This document shows, piece by piece, positions 15,147 to 22,542 of a DNA stretch of 22,542 nucleotides. The stretch comes from Bacteroidota bacterium (GTDB lineage Bacteria > Bacteroidota > Bacteroidia > Chitinophagales > Chitinophagaceae): contig JAEZIL010000006.1 in NCBI GenBank assembly GCA_023436685.1, positions 1 to 22,542 on the forward strand, given 5' to 3'. The notes under the pieces are model-generated. The model saw nothing but the letters and a program-made list of their open reading frames with translations, did no database searches and was not told the DNA's origin. Position numbers and translations under genes: made by a program. Positions within the stretch are counted from its first letter, which is position 1, and each line of letters opens with the position of its first letter.

Positions 15147-15492
15147 AATATCAGATCAATTTGGTGCAAATATATCGTTCCCATAGGTTTCAACACATAA
15201 TATAATTTAATCTTCGTTGTTAAGTTTTGCTAAGTTTTCTGTCATAAAAAAATATTTTTCGTGCCACAGTTGGAGGCTGAAAAGCTTTGCAGGGTTGCTT
15301 TGTGAGGGAGAATTGTCGCAGCTGTATTTTTCACGACTTAGCATTAGTTAACATGGTTATCATCTAGCTTTTAATAAACAAACCCAACATAACAAATATA
15401 CAACTTTTAAAATAAAAAATGTTTTAATAAATGTATGCTTATTAACTACAATATAAATTATTTGCTTATATTTATTATCCAAACCTATACCT
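15147..15492. other. Divergent AT-rich intergenic region
   Basis: 346 bases between asd and the second DUF7948 gene. It holds the asd promoter (15167-15193), a tandem near-repeat of a 10-mer at 15221-15240 (taagttttgc, taagttttct), an A/T palindrome near 15248-15259, and a poor -7-like TATATTTA at 15467-15474 ahead of the plus-strand gene. No open frame of useful length, tRNA or stable GC-rich hairpin was seen. A long leader for the plus-strand gene or an unrecognised small RNA cannot be excluded. Confidence 0.5.
15167..15193 (-). promoter_or_regulatory. asd promoter (-33 TTG and -7 TATATTTG)
   Basis: On the minus strand TTG (15193-15191), 16 bases, then TATATTTG (15174-15167) match the Bacteroidota promoter, TTG plus TAnnTTTG. 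The -7 box lies 20 bases before the asd start codon. This is the most complete promoter in the window. Confidence 0.65.
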
Positions 15493-18400
15493 ATGCGTTT
15501 TTTCTTTGCCAGCGTAGTCGCTAACGCTTTTCTTCTATTCGGAATACCCGTATGCCTCTTAGCCCACCCTGTACAAAAACAAACTAATAGTAAACTATTA
15601 GTATTTATTGAAAATGCAGGCCAGATAGTAGACCAGCATTATAGGCCACGTACCGATATTGATCTTAAGTTGAGCAACAATGGCGCTGCATTGTTTGTAG
15701 GCAGCGGACAACTGCATTACCAATGGTATAAGAGTAATAAGCCTGCACCAACAAAAGAAAAGCCGGAGGATATACAACCCGGCATGCAGCCTGCCTTCAA
15801 ACGCACAAAAGACAGCACACACGAACTCGTGGAGATATACCGCATGGATGTGGAACTGGTAGGCGCTAATATGCAGGTGACGCCGGTGAAAGAAGAAATG
15901 CAGCGCTATAGCGAAAACTACTACCTGCCGCAATGCCCGGATGGTACTACGGCCCATACTTATACCCGAGTTACCTATAAAGATATTTATCCCGGTATCG
16001 ACTGGGTGCTGTATAGTAAAGATGGCCGTGTGAAGTATGATTTTGTAGTGCATGCAGGTGCCGATGCCAACCAGATAAAACTGCAGTATACCGGTGCAAC
16101 CAATTTGCAAATAAAGAATGGTGAATTGTTGGTGGAAACCCCCTTTGGTATTGTGCAAGAGGGTACGCCATATACATATGAAGCCACTAGTAAGCATACG
16201 GTGAGCAGCCACTACATAATAACAGATAACACCGTACAAATACAGCTGGGCGCACACGAAGGTGATGTTGTAATAGACCCCGAACTGGTATGGGGTACCT
16301 ATTACGGAGATGTGATGGGCGGTTCAAGTGCGTATGATGAAGGCTTTATAGGTACGGCAGCAGACAAATGGGGTAATGCGGCCGTAGTGGGTGTAACAAC
16401 CAGCACGAATAATGTAGCCACAACCGGTGCGCAGCAAACAACCCTGGTAGGTACCTATGACGGACTGATAGTATTTTTCGATGTAAATGGCCAACCCTTA
16501 TGGGGCACTTACTATGGAGGCACTGATGATGAAAGACTGCAGGCCATCACTGTTGATAATAGTGGGCAGATATACGTTGCGGGATATACTAACAGCAGCA
16601 ATTTGGGTACTTCCGGCACCCAGCAACCATTGTATTCCGGCAGGGCATCATCGTCTTTAGTAGAGGAAGATGGCATTATATTAAAACTTAATCCTGCCAA
16701 CGGGCTGCGTAGCTGGGCCACTTATATGGGAACTTATGACGAATCGGATGGTATAGTAGATATTGCCTGCGATGCCGGAGGCGATGTATATTTGGTGGGG
16801 TACACATTTAGTACTACAGGGATGATTACCCCAGGCGCATTTCTTACTACATATCCTGGTACCAGCAATAGGGGATATATAGCACGCTATAGTGGTAGTA
16901 ACGGCATACGTACCTGGGGTACCTATTTTCCAGGGCAGCTACATGGCCTGGTTATTGACAAATTTGATCGGTTATATATTTCAGGTACAACTAGCTATAC
17001 CAGCGGCATTGCCACTACAGGCGCGTTTAATCCCACTTTCCCTGCATTTATAGGATATGCCGATTTTTTTGCCCGCTTTAATACAGCCGGAAATCGCATA
17101 TGGGGTAGCTATACGTTGGAACCTGCTTACTTTGGCCACACTATAGAGCTTGCTTGCGACGATGCCGGAGATCTATATGTTTGTGGCATTACTGAGCTTA
17201 CCACAGGCATTGCTACAACCGGCACGCATAAAACTACTTTAACACCTTTTGCTCCGCCTGCTATAGCCGGCGCCGATATGTATCTATGGAAATTTTCTCC
17301 ATCTGGTAGCCGTATATGGGGCACCTATTATGGTGGTGAAAACATTGATTGGCCAAGTTCAATTACTACTGACCATACAGGCAACGTATATGTATGGGGA
17401 ACCACCGTGAGCAATTCCGATATAACAACGGTTGATGGCCTCAACCCCAGCAAGGCTGATCCTAATAAAAGTGCTTTCTTTTTATCGGCGTTTAACCAGA
17501 ATGGGCAATTAAAATACGGTACTTATATTGGCGAGGATGAAACTATTGCTGGAGGGGATGGCGTGGGGTGGACGCATGTAGGATGCCCGTGGGCATGGAC
17601 TAATAATGCCATTAGTTATGGTAAAGGATATGTATATGCAGCCGGGGTGACCACTACCCAAACAGGATTTACTACACTAAGTGCGTTTAAACCAACGCAT
17701 AGCGGCGGTAATGATGGCTTTTTGCTACAGTTTGCCGCCGATACCAGCGTATTCATTATTCAGCCATTTACCGATACTGCTTTATGCAAAGGGCAAGCAT
17801 TGCTGCTTGATTATGATGTTACGCATCCTTTTAAAACCGGCAATGTATTTACCGCACAGCTATCGGACGCCAGCGGCAGCTTTGCATCACCTACCAATAT
17901 TGGTACAGTTACTGCCACCGGTGCAGGCACTATCAATTGTACTATACCTACTACCATAACTACAGGAGCAGGCTACCGCATACGCATTGTAGCCACCACC
18001 CCTGTAGATACTTCTTACGATAACCTATACGATATTAAGATTGGGCCATCCCGGCCTACCGGTGTACTGGCATCCAGCAATAGTCCTGTGTGTTCGCCGG
18101 GCAGCAATCTTAGTCTTGCAGGCACCAGCACTACTTCAGGCGTTAGCTATTACTGGCACGGCCCCAATGGGTATTTTGCAGCAGTACAGAGCCCAACATA
18201 TGTAAACCCGCCACTCAGTGCCTCGGGTGATTATATATTGAGCGTAAGCAATAGCGGATGTACCCAAAGAGATACTATAACTGTACATGTAAGGCTTACC
18301 CCCTTACCACCAACCGCCGGTAGCGACATAAGTATATGCGAAGGTGCTGCACTTAACCTTACAGCTGCCAGCAGCAGTACACCCGGCGTTACTTATGAAT

Positions 18401-19338
18401 GGACGGGCCCCTCCGGTTACAATAGCACTGTGCAAAATCCTATTATTCATCCTACAACACTATCTAACGCAGGAGATTATATAGTAGTAGCCAAACTGAA
18501 CGGATGTACTTCCATACCCGACACAACTAATGTTGTTATTAACCGCGTAAGCTATTTAGGTGCTTATGCAAGCCCTAACGATACCATATGCGAAGGCACA
18601 CTGGTAACATTTGTTACCGTGCCTGTGAATGGTGGCACCAGCCCGCAGTTTCAGTGGTATAAGAATAACATACCTATTAGCGGCGCTACAGGTATTACCT
18701 ATTCTACCAGCAGCTATGTGACCAATGACAGCTTCTATTGCAGCATGAAAGTGACAGGTATATGCTTGTCGCAGTTGACCTTGTTTAGTAATAAGATAGG
18801 CATGGCGGTATTGCCGATAACTACTACTGTAGAAGCGAATATAAGCTCGGTACCATCACCTGCATTGCCAGGGCAACCTGTAACTTTCACTGCCAGTGTA
18901 GTGAATGGCGGCTACAACCCAACCTACAAATGGAAACGCAATGGTATAGATGTAGGCGCTACTACTAAAGACTGGAGCACGAATAACCTGCACCCCTACG
19001 ATGCGATACACTGCGAAGTAACCAGCAGCGATACATGTGCAGCGATCAGGATAGTGAATACCGATACCGTTATTGTGAACTTCCCAACTACGGTAGCCAA
19101 TGTAGAAAAAGAGATTGTGCAACTATTCCCTAACCCGGTAAGCGAAATACTTTACCTGAAAAACATAGCACCCAATGCAACAATACAGGTGTTGGATATT
19201 ACCGGACGTGAAGTGTACAAAGGCTTGGCAACAACTAACGAAGCAACTGTAAATACAAAACACCTAAGCCCGGGCAGCTATCTGCTAATGATAACTAGTG
19301 ATGCCAATAAGCAGGTATTGAAGTTTGTGAAGGAATAA
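15493..19338 (+). CDS. DUF7948 / seven-repeat beta-propeller / Ig-like protein with T9SS type A sorting domain
   Basis: The 1281-residue protein has a signal peptide (cleavage near residue 24, CLLA-HPV). A DUF7948 domain at about 35-262 begins FIENAGQ and includes YKDIYPGIDWVLY and KYDFVVHAGAD. Seven SBBP-type repeats follow at about 263-750, each starting W-G-T-Y (WGTYYGG, WATYMG, WGTYFP, WGSYTL, YGTYIG) and containing GD.Y..G.T, suggesting a seven-bladed propeller. Ig-like modules span about 755-1205 (YYWHGPNGY, YEWTGPSGY, QFQWYKNN, YKWKRNG). The T9SS type A domain is at about 1208-1281 (LFPNPVSEILYLKN, VLDITGREVYKG, LSPGSYLLMI, KFVKE). It should be secreted through T9SS and attached to or released from the surface, but its ligand is unknown. 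It is a paralogue of the protein at 1-3141 in head and propeller. A terminator follows. Confidence 0.92.
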   Translation: MRFFFASVVANAFLLFGIPVCLLAHPVQKQTNSKLLVFIENAGQIVDQHYRPRTDIDLKLSNNGAALFVGSGQLHYQWYKSNKPAPTKEKPEDIQPGMQPAFKRTKDSTHELVEIYRMDVELVGANMQVTPVKEEMQRYSENYYLPQCPDGTTAHTYTRVTYKDIYPGIDWVLYSKDGRVKYDFVVHAGADANQIKLQYTGATNLQIKNGELLVETPFGIVQEGTPYTYEATSKHTVSSHYIITDNTVQIQLGAHEGDVVIDPELVWGTYYGDVMGGSSAYDEGFIGTAADKWGNAAVVGVTTSTNNVATTGAQQTTLVGTYDGLIVFFDVNGQPLWGTYYGGTDDERLQAITVDNSGQIYVAGYTNSSNLGTSGTQQPLYSGRASSSLVEEDGIILKLNPANGLRSWATYMGTYDESDGIVDIACDAGGDVYLVGYTFSTTGMITPGAFLTTYPGTSNRGYIARYSGSNGIRTWGTYFPGQLHGLVIDKFDRLYISGTTSYTSGIATTGAFNPTFPAFIGYADFFARFNTAGNRIWGSYTLEPAYFGHTIELACDDAGDLYVCGITELTTGIATTGTHKTTLTPFAPPAIAGADMYLWKFSPSGSRIWGTYYGGENIDWPSSITTDHTGNVYVWGTTVSNSDITTVDGLNPSKADPNKSAFFLSAFNQNGQLKYGTYIGEDETIAGGDGVGWTHVGCPWAWTNNAISYGKGYVYAAGVTTTQTGFTTLSAFKPTHSGGNDGFLLQFAADTSVFIIQPFTDTALCKGQALLLDYDVTHPFKTGNVFTAQLSDASGSFASPTNIGTVTATGAGTINCTIPTTITTGAGYRIRIVATTPVDTSYDNLYDIKIGPSRPTGVLASSNSPVCSPGSNLSLAGTSTTSGVSYYWHGPNGYFAAVQSPTYVNPPLSASGDYILSVSNSGCTQRDTITVHVRLTPLPPTAGSDISICEGAALNLTAASSSTPGVTYEWTGPSGYNSTVQNPIIHPTTLSNAGDYIVVAKLNGCTSIPDTTNVVINRVSYLGAYASPNDTICEGTLVTFVTVPVNGGTSPQFQWYKNNIPISGATGITYSTSSYVTNDSFYCSMKVTGICLSQLTLFSNKIGMAVLPITTTVEANISSVPSPALPGQPVTFTASVVNGGYNPTYKWKRNGIDVGATTKDWSTNNLHPYDAIHCEVTSSDTCAAIRIVNTDTVIVNFPTTVANVEKEIVQLFPNPVSEILYLKNIAPNATIQVLDITGREVYKGLATTNEATVNTKHLSPGSYLLMITSDANKQVLKFVKE

Positions 19339-19359
19339 AGAATACTACTTGATAAACAG

Positions 19360-19393
19360 ATAACCCCGCCTTACCAGCGGGGTTATTTGTTAT
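19360..19393 (+). terminator. Terminator after the second DUF7948 gene
   Basis: Perfect 10-bp stem, 19360-19369 (ataaccccgc) with 19377-19386 (gcggggttat), a 7-base loop, then tttgttat. It lies 21 bases after the stop and 25 bases before the end of the convergent DUF3667 gene. It could also help end that transcript. Confidence 0.85.
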
Positions 19394-19418
19394 AGTTCAT
19401 CAGACGCGGAAAATATTA

Positions 19419-20438
19419 TCATCCACCAACAGTTAAAAATGCATTTACAGCCAGTGCGATTGTTAATATGCTAATAGAGCCCAGACCAAAAACAAGCAGC
19501 AGCAAATACTTAAGCAGTGTTTTACCAAAGCCCTGCTTGTAAAAATTGTACATGGCGAGGAACAGGTATATGAACAAACTAAGAGTGAGCAGGCTACCCA
19601 ATACACTGCCCCAGTATCCAAATTCAGACACAGTAAAACTTACCAGAAGCAGCAGGAATACGAAACAGTAAAAATGTATTGTGAAAATAACATGCGATAC
19701 ATAGTAAAATTCTTTGCGCCTTACATACAGCAGTTTTAGCAACAATGCAATGAGGGGCAAAGTAAGGAACAGCATATAGGGTAATGAATGCCAGAATTTT
19801 TCTTTTATGATATGCTGCACATCATCGGGGTGTTCATTGCTGTACTGCATAGTTTTTAAAGTCTTACGCACAAAATACCTTTCTATAAAACCATCTCGTT
19901 TTTCTTTAGGCATAAGTGCCTGTAGTGAATCGTAAGCCCTTACCGTTTTAGGCCGGCTGGTATCGTCCAGCTTTACACCATTGTTTAAAGTAATATAAGA
20001 TATAGTATCATCACTTGTAGTAGAGTCTATCTCATTCAAAGCATCGGCCAGTCCAGTGAAGCTTTTTCTTATGGCTGATACTTTTTTTACCTTCTTCTCT
20101 TTTTCCTCGTCGTGCTTACTGGTAAGAAAAAAAGTAGCGGTTAATAAAAAGAACATGGCCGATATGAAGAGGTACATACGTATAGGGTTGATATACGAAG
20201 CCCTGCGGCCAGAAATATATTGCCTGGTAAGGAAGCCCGGCCTGAACAAAAGAGGCTTTAGGGTAGTAAAAAATTTGCCGTCGAAGTGGGTAAGGTCTTC
20301 AAAAAAATGCTTTAGTAAATGGCCAAAGCTCTCTTTGGGTTCCACGTTTTCCTGTCCGCATTCCTGGCAGTAGCGGCCAATAAGGGCGGCACCGCAATTA
20401 AGGCAAACTTTCTCTTTACGCTCGTGCAAGTGAGACAC
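19419..20438 (-). CDS. DUF3667 membrane protein with N-terminal zinc ribbon
   Basis: The 339-residue protein starts with a four-cysteine zinc ribbon (CLNCGAALIGRYCQECGQ, residues about 13-30). It then has the DUF3667 core HFFEDLTHFDGKFF.TLK.LLFRPGFLTRQYISGRRASYINPIRMYLFIS (about 44-95), running into the first transmembrane helix. A charged extracytoplasmic or loop region (about 108-210) follows, with four to five more helices to the C-terminus. Function is unknown: DUF3667 proteins are common in Bacteroidota and have no established activity known to me. The gene is alone, convergent with the upstream DUF7948 gene and divergent from the DinB-like gene. Confidence 0.88.
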   Translation of the reverse strand: MSHLHERKEKVCLNCGAALIGRYCQECGQENVEPKESFGHLLKHFFEDLTHFDGKFFTTLKPLLFRPGFLTRQYISGRRASYINPIRMYLFISAMFFLLTATFFLTSKHDEEKEKKVKKVSAIRKSFTGLADALNEIDSTTSDDTISYITLNNGVKLDDTSRPKTVRAYDSLQALMPKEKRDGFIERYFVRKTLKTMQYSNEHPDDVQHIIKEKFWHSLPYMLFLTLPLIALLLKLLYVRRKEFYYVSHVIFTIHFYCFVFLLLLVSFTVSEFGYWGSVLGSLLTLSLFIYLFLAMYNFYKQGFGKTLLKYLLLLVFGLGSISILTIALAVNAFLTVGG

Positions 20439-20497
20439 TGAAATATAGGTTTACAATAAAAATACTGTTCATGTCTGATTTTTAATATCATCTGAGT

Positions 20498-20505
20498 TAT
20501 TTTTG
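20498..20505 (+). promoter_or_regulatory. -7 element of the DinB-like/LtaS-like operon
   Basis: TATTTTTG matches TAnnTTTG, 27 bases before the ATG at 20533. It predicts a leader of about 20 bases. The -33 element is not clear. Confidence 0.5.
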
Positions 20506-20532
20506 CGATAATATTTACCAACGCCTTCCGTT

Positions 20533-21072
20533 ATGGACGACAGTCATGAACAGCTGAAATATCCTATAGGCCGATACGAAACACCTGAAAAATACATGCC
20601 CGAGCTGCAAAATGAATGGATAGCAGCAATAGAGGCACTACCTCAATGGCTGGACCATTGTGTAGAAAACCTGGATGCAGAACAACTGGAAACAGCATAC
20701 CGCCCCGGCGGCTGGACCATTAACCAGGTGATACACCACCTGGCCGATAGCCATATGAATGGCGTAATACGATTGAAAATGGCCCTAACCGAAGACAGCC
20801 CGGTAATAAAACCTTACGATGAAAAGCTGTGGGCTGAACTACCGGATGTAGAAACCGTGCCGGTGAACGTATCTATAACTTTACTACACGCCCTGCACCG
20901 CAAGTGGGGGCAACTGCTGCGCAATATGCAACCGGAAGACTGGGAACGTACTTACTACCATCCGGAACATGAACGGTATGTACCTCTTTGGGAAATGGCC
21001 GACCACTACGCATGGCATGGCCGCCATCATATGGAGCAGATAAGACAACTGCGCCAAAGAATGAACTGGTAG
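20533..21072 (+). CDS. DinB/YfiT-family putative metal-dependent hydrolase or thiol transferase
   Basis: The 179-residue protein matches the YfiT/BstA branch of the DinB four-helix-bundle superfamily. It starts LKYPIGRYETPEKY, has RPGGWTINQVIHHLADSHMN in the second helix and ends DHYAWHGRHHMEQIRQLR. Candidate metal ligands are one of H68/H69, plus H162 and H166, forming the three-His site of the family. YfiT-type proteins are annotated as metal-dependent hydrolases, and some as bacillithiol S-transferases. Which thiol, if any, is used here cannot be read from the sequence. The downstream gene's ATG begins at the base right after this stop codon (TAG then ATG), so the two are co-transcribed and likely coupled. 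Confidence 0.88.
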   Translation: MDDSHEQLKYPIGRYETPEKYMPELQNEWIAAIEALPQWLDHCVENLDAEQLETAYRPGGWTINQVIHHLADSHMNGVIRLKMALTEDSPVIKPYDEKLWAELPDVETVPVNVSITLLHALHRKWGQLLRNMQPEDWERTYYHPEHERYVPLWEMADHYAWHGRHHMEQIRQLRQRMNW

Positions 21073-22542
21073 ATGAAGTACACCACACAACCGTTAAGAA
21101 GGTTTTTACTGCAATTCTTATTCTTACTATGCTTATATAGTATTAGCCGGGTTGTTTTCACCTTAATGAACCTTGATTTCTTTGGGGATATAAGCCCTGC
21201 AAGATATATATACCTGGCATGGGCGGGGTTACGTTTTGATATTGCTACCATAGTTATTACCAATGCACCCTATATTTTGCTGCTGCTGCTACCCTTACCC
21301 TTATTCAGGGCAATGTGGTGGGAAAAATTGCTGCATTGGCTATTTGTTGCGCTTAATAGCCTTGCTTTAGCTTTTGAAATATCGGACTGGGCGTATTATC
21401 CTTTTACTTTGAAACGCGCAACTGCCGATGTATTGGATATGCTAATGCGTACCGGCGACTTTGTGTTACAACTACCTCATTTCCTTACCGACTATTGGTA
21501 CATCTTTATTGCAGCCTTTGCTATTATATTTCTTATTGCCAAAGTAAATAGCCTTATAATAAAAGCTGTGCCAATTGAAAGCGGCCAATGGAACCTTAGG
21601 CAGTATGCTCAAAGAACATTACAATTCATACTTATAACTGGCCTGTGCGTTATTGGCGCACGAGGTGGCCTGCAACTCATTCCGCTAAATATTGGTAATG
21701 CCATGCAGGCTGATGGCGGCAAATATGCACCCATTGTACTCAATACACCATATAGCGTTGTATCAACCTTTGCAGGCGAACGGCTGCCCGAACTAAATTT
21801 TTATTCAGCACAGGAGGTAAGGCAGTATGTAAACCCTATAAAGCAACACGGCGGTAAGGCTTTTCAGCCAAAGAATGTAGTAGTTATTATTCTGGAAAGT
21901 TTCTCAAAACAATTTACCGGGCTTGGTAAATTTAAAAGCTATACCCCCTTTCTTGATAGCCTGATGCAGCATAGCTATGTATGCACCAACGCATATGCCA
22001 ACGCTTTGCATTCGGCAGAAGGCATACCCGCAATTATTGCAGGCATACCTGCGCTTATGGCCGAGCCCTTTACTACTTCCTATTACGGTACCAACAGCAT
22101 TACCGCAATTCCAGCCTTGCTGAAACAAAAAGGATATAGCACATCCTTCTATCATGGCGGTACAAATGGCACTATGAGCTTTGACATATTTGCCGCAAAT
22201 GCCGGGTACGACCAATATGTAGGACGCAAGGAATATGATAACGAAAATGACTATGATGGCAGCTGGGGTATATGGGATGAGCCTTTCCTTCAGTTTTTTG
22301 GTTCAGGGCTATCAAAAACAAAGCAACCTTTTTTCTCTACTGTATTTACACTTACCTCTCACGATCCCTTCCGTGTACCCGAAAAGTATAAAGATATTTT
22401 GCCAACCGGGACTTTAAAAATTCAACAATGCATTGCATATACTGATATGGCGTTGCGGAAGTTTTTTGAGCAAGCATCGAAGGAGCCCTATTTTAACAAT
22501 ACACTTTTTGTTATATCGCCCGACCATTGCGCTTTGTTAACC
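21073..22542 (+). CDS. LTA synthase family protein (alkaline-phosphatase-fold membrane transferase/sulfatase), truncated by the window end
   Basis: 490 residues are visible with no stop before the edge. The N-terminal third contains about five transmembrane helices (FLLQFLFLLCLY, APYILLLLLPLPLF, LFVALNSLALAF, YWYIFIAAFAIIFLIA, FILITGLCVIGA). The extracytoplasmic catalytic domain begins near 268 (NVVVIILESFSKQFTG, metal ligand E275). The nucleophile position is S314 in ALHSAEGIPAIIAG, where Gram-positive LtaS has Thr. Later signatures are YHGGTNGTMSFD, WGIWDEPFLQF, FTLTSHDPF and the metal-binding D484-H485 near the edge. Such enzymes transfer glycerophosphate, phosphoethanolamine or related groups to envelope glycans or lipids. 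The substrate here is unknown, because Gram-negative Bacteroidota do not make classical lipoteichoic acid. The start directly abuts the DinB-like gene. Confidence 0.88.
   Translation, partial: MKYTTQPLRRFLLQFLFLLCLYSISRVVFTLMNLDFFGDISPARYIYLAWAGLRFDIATIVITNAPYILLLLLPLPLFRAMWWEKLLHWLFVALNSLALAFEISDWAYYPFTLKRATADVLDMLMRTGDFVLQLPHFLTDYWYIFIAAFAIIFLIAKVNSLIIKAVPIESGQWNLRQYAQRTLQFILITGLCVIGARGGLQLIPLNIGNAMQADGGKYAPIVLNTPYSVVSTFAGERLPELNFYSAQEVRQYVNPIKQHGGKAFQPKNVVVIILESFSKQFTGLGKFKSYTPFLDSLMQHSYVCTNAYANALHSAEGIPAIIAGIPALMAEPFTTSYYGTNSITAIPALLKQKGYSTSFYHGGTNGTMSFDIFAANAGYDQYVGRKEYDNENDYDGSWGIWDEPFLQFFGSGLSKTKQPFFSTVFTLTSHDPFRVPEKYKDILPTGTLKIQQCIAYTDMALRKFFEQASKEPYFNNTLFVISPDHCALLT

Noticed and set aside
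14169..15186. Several plus-strand open frames of 60-114 codons antisense to asd
   Set aside because: All are shadows of the well-conserved asd frame and show no family motif.
15598..16257. A 219-codon open frame on the minus strand inside the second DUF7948 gene
   Set aside because: The plus frame is clearly coding, since it aligns with the DUF7948 part of the first gene. The antisense product is compositionally odd (many His, Tyr, Cys) with no recognisable motif.
21904..22215. A 103-codon minus-strand open frame inside the LtaS-like gene
   Set aside because: It lies opposite a frame holding the full set of LtaS-family motifs and has none of its own.

Overview
The window looks like chromosomal DNA from a member of the Bacteroidota, most likely Chitinophagales/Chitinophagaceae-like. 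This rests on type IX secretion (T9SS) sorting domains of both type A and type B, a PorP/SprF outer-membrane protein, a TonB-dependent receptor with an N-terminal carboxypeptidase-regulatory-like domain, SD-poor starts, and repeated TAnnTTTG promoter -7 elements. No rRNA, tRNA, CRISPR array, insertion sequence or phage gene was seen. Most of the content is ordinary housekeeping and envelope genes, and both ends cut through a gene.

Layout. (1) 1-4206: a large surface protein, truncated on the left (DUF7948 remnant, seven SBBP-like propeller repeats, four PKD domains, type B sorting domain), followed by its probable PorP/SprF-family partner. (2) 4270-4971: an orphan OmpR-type response regulator, ending in a strong terminator. 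(3) 5079-6777: a tight pssA-purS-rsmI run, closed by a bidirectional terminator shared with the convergent gene for a tiny Thr/Pro-rich lipoprotein (6844-7065). (4) 7244-8929: an ECF-type sigma factor and a membrane protein that joins a cytoplasmic anti-sigma-like N-terminus to an extracytoplasmic trypsin-like protease. The divergent lipoprotein and sigma genes carry the same 13-bp element in inverted orientation. (5) 9078-10386: tatC-rpiB. (6) 10403-14063, minus strand: a secreted HmuY-like protein with a duplicated module and a T9SS tail, then a TonB-dependent receptor with haem-receptor-like boxes. This is a probable haem acquisition operon with a repeat-rich junction. (7) 14157-15146, minus strand: asd. 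(8) 15493-19338: a second DUF7948 plus seven-repeat propeller protein, with Ig-like modules and a type A sorting domain. (9) 19419-20438, minus strand: a DUF3667 membrane protein. (10) 20533-22542: a DinB/YfiT-like enzyme abutting an LTA-synthase-family alkaline-phosphatase-fold membrane enzyme, truncated on the right.

How it fits together. Several loci concern the cell surface: three T9SS cargo proteins, one PorP/SprF-like protein, a haem uptake pair, a Tat translocase subunit, phosphatidylserine synthesis and an LtaS-like transferase. The most unusual observations are the sigma factor with its anti-sigma/protease-like partner and shared divergent element, the tandem-duplicated HmuY-like T9SS cargo next to an HmuR-like receptor, and the two seven-repeat propeller proteins with matching heads but different secretion tails. 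All functional calls come from reading the sequence; no database search was run.
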